DNA from: Prauserella muralis
GTDB taxonomy: Bacteria; Actinomycetota; Actinomycetes; Mycobacteriales; Pseudonocardiaceae
Assembly: GCF_003202285.1 (NCBI RefSeq)
Contig: NZ_MASW01000005.1
Span: 372,001 to 436,000 of the forward strand
DNA: 64,000 bases
Reading direction: 5' to 3'
Shown here: piece after piece, positions 53,071 through 61,687 of the stretch
Layout: every line of letters starts with the position of its first letter
Position numbering within the stretch: position 1 is the stretch's first letter
Position numbers and translations under genes: made by a program
Notes under the pieces: generated by a model
Databases searched by the model: none
Seen by the model: only the letters and a program-made list of their open reading frames with translations
Told to the model about the DNA's origin: nothing

Positions 53071-54453
53071 TCAGGCGCCGTGGTCGGACCACCACCGGCG
53101 GCCTGCCGCGGGCAGCGTCGAGATGGGGTCGTAGTACGGGTAGCGGCGGCGCAGCGCGTCCGGGTCGTCGTGCTCGATGCCGGTGCGGTAGTTCTTCGTC
53201 CAGTACGAGATGCCCTTCTCGCGGTCGTACTCGGCGAGCTGGTGCACCCAGCGCTTGCCGACGTAGGGCACGTCGCACACGATCCGCGGCGTGGCATAGC
53301 CGGGCAGGTAGCCCATGATCGCGTGCTGCAGCTCCTGGGCCTCCCACACGGCCAGCCGCCAGTGCTCGGCGTTGGGGATCATGTCGCACAGGTAGAAGTA
53401 GTAGGGCAGGATGTTCGCCTCGCCCTGCAGCGCGAAGCACAGGTCCAGCAACGCCTCCGGGGTCGCGTTGACGCCGCGCATCAGCACGCCCTGGTTGCGG
53501 ACGTCGCGGACGCCGACCTCCAGCGCCGTGCGGGCCGCCTCGGCCACCAGCGGCGTCACCGACTGCACGTGGTTGACGTGGGTGTGGATGGCGAGGTTCA
53601 CGCCACGCCTGCGTGCCGTGCCCGCCACGCGGGCCAGTCCCTCGACCACCTTGGGTTGCAGCCAGTGCTGCGGCAGCCCGGCCAGTGCCTTGGTGGCCAG
53701 CCGGATGTCGCGCACCGTCTCGATGTCGAGCAGCCGCATCAGGAACGCCTCCAGCTGGTGCCACGGCACGTTGGCCACGTCACCGCCGGAGACCACCACG
53801 TCGCGCACGCCGGGCGTGCGCCTGAGGTAGTCGATCATCGCGTCCTGCCGGTCCACCGGCTTGAGCGTGAGCTTGTGCTTGTCCACCTGCTCGGTGGAGT
53901 TGCCGACCAGGTCCATGCGCGTGCAGTGCCCGCAGTACTGCGGGCACGTCGACAGCAGCTCGGCCAGCACCTTGGTGGGGTAGCGGTGGGTCAGGCCCTC
54001 GGTCACCCACATCTCGGCCTCGTGCAGCGAGTCGCGCTCGGAGTGCGGGTGGCTCGGCCACACCGGGTCGCGGTCGCTGCGCACCGGAAGCATGTAGCGG
54101 CGGATCGGATCGGCGTAGAACGCGTCGGTGACCTTCTGCGGGTCGGTGCCCGCGTGGGGCGCCATCGTGTTGAGCATCTGCGGCGGCAGCAGCATCGACA
54201 TCGTGGCCATGTCGCGCTGGTCGGCGGCGAGATCGTCGAAGAACCGGTCCTCGACCAGATCGCCCAGCACCGCGCGCAGCTGGCGCAGGTTGCGCACGCA
54301 GTGCACGCGCTGCCACTGGGCGTCCCGCCACTCGGCCTCGGTGACGTCCCGCCAGCCGGGGAAACGGCGCCAGTCGGGCTCGACCAGTTCCGCACGGCGG
54401 TAGTCGTAGGGCTGGTCGTGCAGTTCGGTAGCAGGTTCCTGGGTCGCAGTCAC
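53071..54453 (-). CDS. KamA family radical SAM protein (lysine 2,3-aminomutase-like)
   Basis: A 460-residue radical SAM enzyme. The 4Fe-4S motif C-x3-C-x2-C is Cys170, Cys174 and Cys177 (TCPQYCGHCTRMDLVG). The SAM-binding VVVSGGDVANVPW follows, and the PLP-binding lysine is probably Lys400 in VCDVPYVGKRWVHQ, where classical lysine aminomutases have PGGGGK. The family interconverts alpha and beta amino acids, typically lysine to beta-lysine. No beta-lysine acetyltransferase is next to it. GTG at 54453 has GGAGGAG 7 nt upstream. The gene stands alone between a terminator and a divergent amidohydrolase. Confidence 0.87.
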   Translation of the reverse strand: MTATQEPATELHDQPYDYRRAELVEPDWRRFPGWRDVTEAEWRDAQWQRVHCVRNLRQLRAVLGDLVEDRFFDDLAADQRDMATMSMLLPPQMLNTMAPHAGTDPQKVTDAFYADPIRRYMLPVRSDRDPVWPSHPHSERDSLHEAEMWVTEGLTHRYPTKVLAELLSTCPQYCGHCTRMDLVGNSTEQVDKHKLTLKPVDRQDAMIDYLRRTPGVRDVVVSGGDVANVPWHQLEAFLMRLLDIETVRDIRLATKALAGLPQHWLQPKVVEGLARVAGTARRRGVNLAIHTHVNHVQSVTPLVAEAARTALEVGVRDVRNQGVLMRGVNATPEALLDLCFALQGEANILPYYFYLCDMIPNAEHWRLAVWEAQELQHAIMGYLPGYATPRIVCDVPYVGKRWVHQLAEYDREKGISYWTKNYRTGIEHDDPDALRRRYPYYDPISTLPAAGRRWWSDHGA

Positions 54454-54551
54454 TTCTGCTCCTCCGGTTGGGTACGGCGTGAAAATATCCTGTCATACTC
54501 AGCCCAGAACGCAAATCCTCCCGTAGCTGAGGGCCTGGCAGACTCGGTGCC

Positions 54552-56162
54552 GTGAGCACCAGCAACACCACGCTGCTCGTCGGCGGACGCATCTACTCAC
54601 CGGCCTCCCCGGACGCCACCGCTCTCGCGGTCACCGACGGCACCGTCACGTGGGTCGGCCAGGACGGTCCCGGCCGCGCGCTGCACCCTGGCGCCGAAGT
54701 GGTCCCGCTCGACGGCGCCTTCGTCACCCCCGCCTTCGTCGACGCCCACGTGCACGCCACCGCCACCGGCCTGCACCTCACCGGGCTCGACCTCACCGGC
54801 GTCACCGACGCCGCCGGGCTGCTCGCCGCGGTGGGCGCGGCCGCCACCCCCGGCGAGGTGCTGCTCGCCCACGGCTGGGACGACTCCGCCTGGACCAGCC
54901 CCCGCCTGCCCAGTCGCACCGAGCTCGACGCCGCCGCCGGGGGAGCCGCCGTCTACCTCAGCCGCGTCGACGTCCACTCCGCCCTCGTCTCCACGGCGAT
55001 GCTCGACCTGGCTCCCGGGGCCCGCGCCGCCGAGGGCTTCTCACCCGAAGGGCCGCTCACCGGCCAGGCCCACCACCACGTGCGGGCCGCCGTGCGCGCC
55101 GCCGTCACCCCCGCGCAGCGCCGCCGCGCCCAGCAGGCCTTCCTGCGCGCCGCCGCCGCCGCGGGCATCGCCGTCGTCCACGAGTGCGCGGGCCCCGACA
55201 TCTCCGGCGAGCAGGACCTCACCGACCTGCTGGCGCTCGCCGCCGAGGGCGGCACCTGCGACGTCGTCGCCTACTGGGGCGAGCTGGGCGCCGTCGACAC
55301 GGCCAGCAGGCTCGGCGCCCGCGGCCTGGCAGGCGACCTGTTCGCCGACGGCGCCCTCGGCTCCCACACCGCCGCGCTGCACCAGCCCTACGCCGACCGG
55401 CCCGGCACCACCGGCCTGCGCTACCTCGACGCCGCCGCCGTTGCCGACCACCTCGCGGCCTGCACCGAGGCCGGGCTGCAGGCCGGCTTCCACGTCATCG
55501 GCGACGCCGCCGTGGCCGAGGTCGTCGAGGGCTTCCGCCTGGCCGAGAAGACCCTCGGGCAGCGCGCGCTCGCCGGCGGCAGGCACCGCCTCGAACACGT
55601 CGAGATGATCGACGCCGACCAGGCCCGCGCCCTCGCGGGCTGGGGCGTCACCGCCTCCATGCAACCCTTGTTCGACGCGGCCTGGGGTGGCCGGGACGGC
55701 ATGTACGCCACCCGCCTCGGCGCCGACCGCGCCTCCGGGCTCAACCCGTTCGCCACCCTCGCCGCGCACGGCGTGCCGCTGGCCTTCGGCTCCGACGCGC
55801 CCGTCACCCCGCTCGACCCTTGGGCCGCCGTGCGCGCCGCGGTGCACCACCGCACCCCCGGCGCCGGCATCTCACCCCGCGCGGCCGTCAACGCCCACAC
55901 CCGCGGCGGCCACCGGGCCGCGGGCGCCAACGACCCCAGCATCGGCAGCCTCGTCCCCGGCGCCCCCGCCCACTACGCCATCTGGGACGCCGCCGAACTG
56001 GTGGTCGCCACCCCGGACTCCCGCGTGCAGCGCTGGTCCACCGACCCCCGCGCCGGCGTGCCCGGCCTGCCGCCACTCGAGCCCGGCGCGCCGCTGCCGC
56101 GGTGCCTGCGCACGGTCCGATCGGGACAGGTGATCCACGACGAGTTCACCCGGACCCCGTAA
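54552..56162 (+). CDS. Amidohydrolase family protein (YtcJ-like)
   Basis: A 536-residue TIM-barrel metal hydrolase. The metal-binding HxH is in FVDAHVHATATG (about 70); later landmarks are GDLFADGALGSHTAALHQPY (about 260), AGFHVIGDAAVAEVVEG, LEHVEMIDADQARAL and FGSDAPVTPLDPWAAVRAA (Asp ligand, about 415). Members hydrolyse amide or related bonds of diverse substrates; this one is not assigned. GTG at 54552. Its TAA stop overlaps TAAGGT, the likely -10 of lnt. Confidence 0.88.
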   Translation: MSTSNTTLLVGGRIYSPASPDATALAVTDGTVTWVGQDGPGRALHPGAEVVPLDGAFVTPAFVDAHVHATATGLHLTGLDLTGVTDAAGLLAAVGAAATPGEVLLAHGWDDSAWTSPRLPSRTELDAAAGGAAVYLSRVDVHSALVSTAMLDLAPGARAAEGFSPEGPLTGQAHHHVRAAVRAAVTPAQRRRAQQAFLRAAAAAGIAVVHECAGPDISGEQDLTDLLALAAEGGTCDVVAYWGELGAVDTASRLGARGLAGDLFADGALGSHTAALHQPYADRPGTTGLRYLDAAAVADHLAACTEAGLQAGFHVIGDAAVAEVVEGFRLAEKTLGQRALAGGRHRLEHVEMIDADQARALAGWGVTASMQPLFDAAWGGRDGMYATRLGADRASGLNPFATLAAHGVPLAFGSDAPVTPLDPWAAVRAAVHHRTPGAGISPRAAVNAHTRGGHRAAGANDPSIGSLVPGAPAHYAIWDAAELVVATPDSRVQRWSTDPRAGVPGLPPLEPGAPLPRCLRTVRSGQVIHDEFTRTP

Positions 56163-56165
56163 GGT
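56160..56165 (+). promoter_or_regulatory. -10 element of lnt made from the upstream stop codon
   Basis: TAAGGT, of which TAA is the amidohydrolase stop, ends 7 nt before the lnt GTG at 56173. This gives a leaderless lnt transcript starting within the intergenic gap. Confidence 0.5.
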
Positions 56166-56172
56166 TGAGCAG

Positions 56173-57747
56173 GTGACGACCGCGGCCAAGGCGCCACCCG
56201 CCGACCCGCCCGACGAGCCCGCCACCCGGCGGCGCTCGCTGTTGCCCGTCCTCGCCCGGCTGGGGCTCAGCGCGGGCTCGGGGGCCGTGCTCTACCTCAG
56301 CTTCGCCCCGCGCCCGCTGTGGTGGCTCGCGCCGCTCGCCTTCGCCGGGCTCGGGCTGGCCCTGCACGGGCGCCGGTCCTGGGGCAGCGCGGGCTACGGC
56401 CTGGTGTTCGGGCTCGTGTTCAACCTGCTGCACCTGCGCTGGATCCAGGACTTCCTCGGCACCGACTTCGGCCCGGCACCCTGGCTCGGGCTCAGCACGG
56501 TGCTGGCCGTCTACATCGGAGCCGCGTGCGCGCTCATGCCGTGGGTGTCCCGCCTGCCCGCCCCACCGGTGTGGCTGGCGCTGGTGTTCCTGCTGCAGGA
56601 GTTCGCGCGCTCGTACTGGCCTGCCAACGGGTTCCCCTGGGGTCGGGTCGGGTTCAGCCAACCCGAGGGCGCCTACCTGTCACTGGCCTCGGTCGGCGGC
56701 GCGCCCCTGGTCGGCTTCGCCGTGCTCGTGTCCGGCTTCGGCCTCGCCTGGCTCATCGTGCGCGTGCGCGAGCACGGCCCGCGCATGCCCCGCGCCTGGC
56801 TCGCGCCCGCACTCGCCGTGCTGCTACCGCTGTGCGCGGGCCTGGCCGTGTGGCCGACCGTGGGCACGGCCGCGCAGACCGGCACGCGCACCGTGGCCGT
56901 CGTGCAGGGCAACGCACCCAACGTCGGGCTGGGCCTGCTCGGCCGGCGCGAGACCATCCGGGCCAACCACCTCGCCGAGAGCCGGCGGCTCGCCGAGCGC
57001 ATCCGCTCCGGCGACGTGGCCCGGCCCGACCTGGTCGTCTGGCCGGAGACGGCCACCGACGTGGAAGGCGGCGACGATCCCGCCGTCGACGCCGCGGTGG
57101 ACGCCTTCGGGGCTCCCGCGCTCATCGGCTCGCTGTACGAGGCGCCGGACGGCAAGACCGAGAACGCCGTCGTCGCGTGGCGGCCGGAGGCCGGTCCGGG
57201 ACAGCGCTACGTCAAGCAGGAACTGGTGCCCTTCGCCGAGTACGTGCCGATGCGCACCATCGCCAGCTGGTTCACCCCGTTCGTCGGCAAGACCAGGGAC
57301 ATGCGCTGGGGGAGCGGGCCCGGTGTGTTCGACATCGCGGGCACGCAGGTAGGCACCACCATCTGCTACGAGGCCGCCTACGACTACCCGGCCCGGGACG
57401 CGGTCAACGCCGGCGCGCGACTGCTCGTGGTGCCGACCAACAACGCCTGGTACGGCGACGGGGAGATGACCCACCAGCACCTGGCGATGTCGCGCATGCG
57501 GGCGGTGGAGCACGGCAGGGCGGTGGTGGTGGCGGCCACCAGCGGGATCAGCGCGATCGTCGCCCCCGACGGCAGCGTGACCCAGCAGACCAGCACCTAC
57601 ACCGCCACCTCGCTGGTGGCGCAGGTGCCGCTGCGGCAGCAGACTACGCTGTCGGATCGACTCGGTGCGTGGACCGGGTACGTGCTGGTCGGAGCAGCTC
57701 TCGCCGCGGTGCTCACCGGCCTGGTGCTGCGACGGCGAACGACATGA
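56173..57747 (+). CDS. lnt: Apolipoprotein N-acyltransferase
   Basis: Adds the third acyl chain to lipoproteins at the outer face of the membrane. The 524-residue protein has 6-7 N-terminal membrane helices (about 20-240), a nitrilase-like domain (about 255-490) and a C-terminal helix. The catalytic triad is Glu292 (WPETATD), Lys348 ([14 protein letters not shown]) and Cys398 ([12 protein letters not shown]). In M. tuberculosis Lnt is fused to Ppm1; here they are separate genes 16 bp apart. GTG at 56173 follows TAAGGT by 7 nt. Confidence 0.93.
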   Translation: MTTAAKAPPADPPDEPATRRRSLLPVLARLGLSAGSGAVLYLSFAPRPLWWLAPLAFAGLGLALHGRRSWGSAGYGLVFGLVFNLLHLRWIQDFLGTDFGPAPWLGLSTVLAVYIGAACALMPWVSRLPAPPVWLALVFLLQEFARSYWPANGFPWGRVGFSQPEGAYLSLASVGGAPLVGFAVLVSGFGLAWLIVRVREHGPRMPRAWLAPALAVLLPLCAGLAVWPTVGTAAQTGTRTVAVVQGNAPNVGLGLLGRRETIRANHLAESRRLAERIRSGDVARPDLVVWPETATDVEGGDDPAVDAAVDAFGAPALIGSLYEAPDGKTENAVVAWRPEAGPGQRYVKQELVPFAEYVPMRTIASWFTPFVGKTRDMRWGSGPGVFDIAGTQVGTTICYEAAYDYPARDAVNAGARLLVVPTNNAWYGDGEMTHQHLAMSRMRAVEHGRAVVVAATSGISAIVAPDGSVTQQTSTYTATSLVAQVPLRQQTTLSDRLGAWTGYVLVGAALAAVLTGLVLRRRTT

Positions 57748-57763
57748 CAAGAGAGGGAGCTCT

Positions 57764-58528
57764 ATGGCGGAGGGGACACAGCGCAGGGACGAGACCGACC
57801 CGGTGCTGGTGATCATCCCGACCTACAACGAACGGGAGAACCTCACGCCACTGCTGCGGCGGCTGCACGCCGCCCTGCCGCAGGTGCACGTGCTGGTGGT
57901 CGACGACGGCAGCCCCGATGGCACCGGTGAGCTCGCCGACGAGCTGGCCGCGGCGGACGAGCGCATCAACGTGCTGCATCGCACCGAGAAGGCCGGGCTC
58001 GGCGCCGCCTACATCGCCGGGTTCCGCTGGGGGCTGGCGCGCGACTACCGCACGCTCGTCGAGATGGACGCCGACGGCTCGCACGCACCGGAGGACCTGC
58101 CCCGGCTGCTCGACGCGCTCGGCGACGCCGACCTCGTCATCGGCTCCCGGTACGTGCCCGGCGGCGCGCTGGTCAACTGGCCACTGCGCCGGGAAGTCCT
58201 TTCACGCGGCGCGAACCTCTACTCGCGGATCCTGCTCGGCGTGGGCGTCAACGACATCACCGCCGGTTTCCGCGCCTACCGGCGCGAGGTGCTCGGCAAG
58301 CTCGACCTCCACGACGTCGCCTCGGCGGGCTACTGCTTCCAGATCGACCTGACCTGGCGCACCATCCAGGCCGGCTTCGACGTGGTGGAGGTGCCGATCA
58401 CGTTCACCGAGCGGGAGATCGGGGAGTCCAAGATGAGCGGCGACATCGTCCGCGAGGCCGCCCTCCGCGTCGCCGTGTGGGGCCTGCGCCGCCGCGCAGG
58501 CCAGCTGCGTCGCCTGCTGGGCCGCTGA
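57764..58528 (+). CDS. ppm1: Polyprenol monophosphomannose synthase
   Basis: Transfers mannose from GDP-mannose to polyprenyl phosphate, giving the donor for lipoarabinomannan and protein mannosylation. This 254-residue GT2 protein has [49 protein letters not shown] and [14 protein letters not shown], then [15 protein letters not shown]. It is the soluble catalytic domain without its own membrane helices, which in mycobacteria are supplied by Lnt. ATG at 57764 has GAGAGGGAG upstream. It is cotranscribed with lnt. Confidence 0.95.
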   Translation: MAEGTQRRDETDPVLVIIPTYNERENLTPLLRRLHAALPQVHVLVVDDGSPDGTGELADELAAADERINVLHRTEKAGLGAAYIAGFRWGLARDYRTLVEMDADGSHAPEDLPRLLDALGDADLVIGSRYVPGGALVNWPLRREVLSRGANLYSRILLGVGVNDITAGFRAYRREVLGKLDLHDVASAGYCFQIDLTWRTIQAGFDVVEVPITFTEREIGESKMSGDIVREAALRVAVWGLRRRAGQLRRLLGR

Positions 58529-58543
58529 CCCTCGCCCGGCCCC

Positions 58544-58595
58544 GAGCCGAAGGGCACCCTGGGTGCACAGGGTGTACCCGCGGGCACCTTGGGCA
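58544..58595. repeat. Interspersed palindromic element, family B, copy 2
   Basis: Begins GAGCCGAAGGGCACCCTGGG and ends GGCACCTTGGGC. Matches family B copies at 35706-35758 and 62418-62470. Lies between convergent ppm1 and rbpA, upstream of a second, stronger hairpin. Confidence 0.75.
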
Positions 58596-58639
58596 CGGCG
58601 CCTGCGCGCCGGGCTGCCTTCGTGAGCACGGCGAGAACA

Positions 58640-58680
58640 GGCCAGAGCCCCCGTGGCGGGAGGTCACGGGGGCTCTGGCC
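58640..58680. terminator. Bidirectional terminator between ppm1 and rbpA
   Basis: A perfect 16-bp stem (58640-58655 with 58665-58680) around a 9-nt loop. It lies 31 bp before the rbpA stop on the minus strand and 112 bp after the ppm1 stop. Confidence 0.8.
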
Positions 58681-58711
58681 GTTCGGTGGGAGCGGAGAGT
58701 GGCCTTGGGGG

Positions 58712-59059
58712 CTACGCGCTGCGGGTGCCCCGGCGTCCCTTCAGCTCGGCGAGCCGCTCGTTGAGCAGCTCTTCGAGCTCGGGAATGGAACGCCGCTCGA
58801 GCAGCATGTCCCAGTGCGTTCTCGGAGGCTTGACCTCCTTGGGCTCCGGCTGCCCGCCGTCCACGATCTCCGACTCGCTGCCGTGCAAACGGCACTCCCA
58901 CACGGTGGGGATCTCGGCGTCGTCGGAGAACGGCACCTCGAACTCGTGGTTCTTCGGGCACGCGTAGCGAACGGTGCGCCGAGGGGCGAGGTCGTGATTG
59001 CGGTCGGTCTCGTAGCTGACCGCTCCCAACCGGCTTCCACGAAGAACACGGTCGGCCAT
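58712..59059 (-). CDS. rbpA: RNA polymerase-binding protein RbpA
   Basis: An essential actinobacterial factor that binds sigma-A and RNA polymerase and stabilises open complexes. The 115-residue protein has the N-terminal tail (ADRVLRGSRLGAVSYETDR), the core domain with zinc-type residues (YACPKNHEFEVPFS, VWECRLHG), the basic linker (EPKEVKPPRTHWDMLLERR) and the sigma-interaction domain (SIPELEELLNERLAELKG). ATG at 59059 has AAAGGA 8 nt upstream. A SigR-type promoter lies 57-83 bp upstream of the ATG. Confidence 0.96.
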   Translation of the reverse strand: MADRVLRGSRLGAVSYETDRNHDLAPRRTVRYACPKNHEFEVPFSDDAEIPTVWECRLHGSESEIVDGGQPEPKEVKPPRTHWDMLLERRSIPELEELLNERLAELKGRRGTRSA

Positions 59060-59115
59060 GATGGGTCCTTTCAGTCGACTCCCGGGCAGGAGCCAGGGCG
59101 ATGCTCACCCTGTGC

Positions 59116-59142
59116 AACGACAGGCCGGTCCGTTGAATTCCC
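59116..59142 (-). promoter_or_regulatory. SigR/SigH-type promoter of rbpA
   Basis: On the minus strand GGGAAT (59142-59137) is followed after exactly 18 bases by GTT (59118-59116). This fits the GGAAT-N18-GTT consensus of the thiol-oxidative-stress sigma factors SigR (Streptomyces) and SigH (Mycobacterium). rbpA of Streptomyces coelicolor is a known SigR target. Confidence 0.75.
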
Positions 59143-59514
59143 AACAAACCATGTCGTTACTCACGTTGGGCTGCGTCACCCTCGGGAACAGCTTTCTCTA
59201 GTGGGAGACGATCGGCGCCTCCCTGTGACGCGCAAATGCCTCTCTTCTTGGGGATATCCCCCAGTCGGGCTAGAGCGAGTCGCCACTCAGGTCAGCCGGA
59301 ACTGGCCCTGCCGGAACTCCGCCGGTCCCGGTTCGCCGCTGCGGAAGTGGCCACGCCAACGTACCCGGTAACGGAGTGTAGCGGAGTCGGTCCGTGCGCG
59401 TGTCGGCGGCAAATTCACCTCAGCGGTGGACGCCCCGCGCGCACACCGTGTCCCGGATCGGCGCGTGGAATCGCCCGGAGCCGTGCCGCCCTTCCCGCCC
59501 GGGTGGTCACCGGT
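59143..59514. other. Gene-poor gap upstream of rbpA
   Basis: A 372-bp stretch without a credible gene. It contains the palindrome GGGGATATCCCC (59250-59261), which could be an operator or hairpin, and a few scattered ACCGG motifs near 59505-59520. A plus-strand open frame crossing it lacks a ribosome-binding site and overlaps the next minus-strand gene, so it is not called. Confidence 0.5.
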
Positions 59515-60006
59515 TCACCGGCGGAACCTCTGCCGGAGCAGCGAGATCCAGCTCTGCTGGGCCCCCGATCTGGCCCGGCGACCGAGTTCCTTTCCGGGTA
59601 ATGCGTCCAGCAGCAGATCGAGGTCGGCCGTGTAGACGGCCAGCTCGATCTGCCTGCCGGCAAGGTGCCCCATCAGTATCGTGTCGTCCTGGGTCGGCCC
59701 GCCGCGCTGATGCGGACGCCGCAACCGGGTGACCACGAGGTCCGTGAGGTCCATCGGGCCGCTACTGCCGCGCTCGTCGACCCACACGGTCCGGTCCGAG
59801 CCGAGGGCGATGGTGCCCCAGGTCCACGGAGGCGGGTCGCCCTCACCCCGGCCCCAGGCGCGGACCCGCAGCTTCGCCGGACGCCCCTGGGCCACCGCCC
59901 GATGCCGTTCCCGGGACCTGCTGCGGCGGGCGGCGCGCCGGAGGGCAACGAAGCCGATGAGAATCAGGAAGAGCACCACCTCGGCGGCCACCTCGCCGTA
60001 CGGCAT
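59515..60006 (-). CDS. Small membrane-anchored protein of unknown function
   Basis: A 163-residue protein. An N-terminal membrane helix (EVAAEVVLFLILIGFVALRR, about 4-24) is followed by a basic stretch (RRAARRSRSRERHRAV) and a beta-rich domain (KLRVRAWGRGEGDPPPWTWG, ALGSDRTVWVDERG, DTILMGHLAGRQIELAVYTA). It ends in an arginine-rich tail. The layout (one helix, then a compact cytosolic beta domain) resembles the DUF2550 family of actinobacteria, though the match is by eye only. ATG at 60006 is preceded by GGGTGGGG. It follows the MFS gene by 32 bp in the same direction. Confidence 0.72.
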   Translation of the reverse strand: MPYGEVAAEVVLFLILIGFVALRRAARRSRSRERHRAVAQGRPAKLRVRAWGRGEGDPPPWTWGTIALGSDRTVWVDERGSSGPMDLTDLVVTRLRRPHQRGGPTQDDTILMGHLAGRQIELAVYTADLDLLLDALPGKELGRRARSGAQQSWISLLRQRFRR

Positions 60007-60038
60007 CCCGGCCCCACCCGTTCCGCTCGACCCGCGTC

Positions 60039-61463
60039 TCAGAGCACCGACGGCGCCGTGTTGCCCGCCGCCGCGATGGCCCTGCGCACCGGCACCAGCG
60101 CCACGAAGATGAACCCGAGCACGAAGAAGACGATGAGCGCGATGATCGCGTACCGGAACGAGCCCGTCGCGTGCCCGACACCGGCGAACAGCAGGGGACC
60201 GAGCCACGACGTGCCCCGCTCGCCGATCTCGTACAGCGAGTAGTACTGCGCTTCCTTGCCCGGCGGGATCATCTGGCTGTACAGCGAGCGCGACAGCGCG
60301 TTGGTTCCGCCGAGCACCAGCCCGATCCCGGCGGCCACGGCGTAGAACTGGAACTGCGCCCGCTCCTCGATGAAGAACGCCGCGGTGATCACCACGATCC
60401 ACACCACGAGGCTGCCCAGGATCGTCTTCTTCGCGCCGAAGCGGCGCGCGATCAGCCCGTGCGCCATCCCGCCGAGGTAGGCGACGAACTGGATCACCAG
60501 GATCGTGGCGATCAGCACCTCGTCACTGAACCGCAGCTCCTCCTTGCCGTACTGCGCCGACACGCTCACCACCGTGGAGATGCCGTCGGTGAACACCAGG
60601 TAGGCCCCGAGAAACGCCAGCGTCAGCGGGAACGCCTTCGCCGCACGCACCGTCGCGCGCAGCTCGGCGAAGCCGGCCGTGACCACCGACAACCCCCGCT
60701 CGCCGCCGTGCGGCCGCTGGTGCTCGTGCAGCCTGCGCAGCGGAATCAGCGTGAACAGCGCCCACCAGATGCCCGAGCTGAGGTAGCAGATCCGCACGGC
60801 CGTCGACTCACTGACACCGAACGCGTCGCGGCTGAGGTAGAAGGCGAGCTGCACGGCCAGCGCCACGCCGCCGCCGAGATAGCCGAACGCCCAGCCGCGG
60901 GCCGAGACCTCGTCACGCTCGTCCGGGGTGGCGATGTCCGGCAGGAACGAGTAGTAGGTGACGATCGAGGCGCCGTAGCCGATGTTGCCGATCACGTACA
61001 GCACCAGGCCGAGCTCCCAGCGGCCCTCCGCGACGAAGAACAGCAGCGCCGAGGCGGCCGCGCCCAGGAAGGCGAACATCCCGAGGATGCGCTTCTTGTA
61101 CTGGCTGCGGTCGGCGATGGCGCCGGTGATGGGCAGCACCAGCACCTGGATCACCGTGGCCGCCGCCAGCAGGTAACCCCACAGCGAGCCCGCGGGGAAG
61201 GCAAGGCCGAACAGGCTGATGTCGCAGTTGACGAGGTTGTCGTCGGCACCGCCGGCGTCGACGCAGGCGTTGGGGCCGTTCCTGGCGACGTCGGCCTTGG
61301 CCGCGTCGGCGGCGACCGAGCTCATGTAGAGGGCGCCGAACACGGTGATGACGGACGTGTAGAAGGTGGAGTTCGCCCAGTCGTAGAAGTACCAGCCGCG
61401 CTGTTCCCGCTTGCGGTCGCGGACGTCGGCCGCCGGAACGGGCCCCTCCGGCGTCGTGGTCAT
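60039..61463 (-). CDS. MFS transporter of the UMF1/Atg22-like family
   Basis: A 474-residue membrane protein with about 12 helices. The N terminus REQRGWYFYDWANSTFYTSV is the UMF1 signature. Other landmarks are PITGAIADRSQYKKRILGMF, ARGWAFGYLGGGVALAVQLA, ISTVVSVSAQYGKEEL, GGTNALSRSLYSQMIPPGKE and EYYSLYEIGERGTSWLGPLL-like YYSLYEIGERGTSWLGPLLF. Eukaryotic Atg22 effluxes amino acids from vacuoles; bacterial substrates are unknown. ATG at 61463 has GAGGAG 6 nt upstream. Confidence 0.92.
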   Translation of the reverse strand: MTTTPEGPVPAADVRDRKREQRGWYFYDWANSTFYTSVITVFGALYMSSVAADAAKADVARNGPNACVDAGGADDNLVNCDISLFGLAFPAGSLWGYLLAAATVIQVLVLPITGAIADRSQYKKRILGMFAFLGAAASALLFFVAEGRWELGLVLYVIGNIGYGASIVTYYSFLPDIATPDERDEVSARGWAFGYLGGGVALAVQLAFYLSRDAFGVSESTAVRICYLSSGIWWALFTLIPLRRLHEHQRPHGGERGLSVVTAGFAELRATVRAAKAFPLTLAFLGAYLVFTDGISTVVSVSAQYGKEELRFSDEVLIATILVIQFVAYLGGMAHGLIARRFGAKKTILGSLVVWIVVITAAFFIEERAQFQFYAVAAGIGLVLGGTNALSRSLYSQMIPPGKEAQYYSLYEIGERGTSWLGPLLFAGVGHATGSFRYAIIALIVFFVLGFIFVALVPVRRAIAAAGNTAPSVL

Positions 61464-61651
61464 GCCAGGCTCCTCGGGCCTCGATCGACAGGGTGAGCGG
61501 AGAGTACTTGCCGGGCCAGGCCACACCGCAGCAGGGCAGGCCGATCGTGTCCGTTTCGGTGCCGACGGCACGCCGCCCGCGCGGAACCCGGCGTGTCGCT
61601 CATAACGTCCCCCATCTGTGGTATGAGATACTGACGTTTTTGCTGTGACTC

Positions 61652-61681
61652 TTGTGACTCATTGTCCGGTTTGCTTACTGT
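61652..61681 (+). promoter_or_regulatory. Promoter of the Rpf-like gene
   Basis: TTGTGA (61652-61657), an 18-bp spacer, and TACTGT (61676-61681) 6 nt before the ATG give a -35/-10 pair for a leaderless transcript. A direct repeat TGTGACTC (61644 and 61654) overlaps the -35 and may bind a regulator. Confidence 0.5.
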
Positions 61682-61687
61682 GCAGCC

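Noticed and set aside
59236-59601. Plus-strand gene in the gap upstream of rbpA
   Set aside because: No ribosome-binding site, no recognisable domain, and its end overlaps the well-supported minus-strand gene at 59515-60006.
61640-61665. CRP/cAMP site before the Rpf-like gene
   Set aside because: The two TGTGA motifs are in the same orientation; the inverted TGTGA-N6-TCACA pattern is absent.
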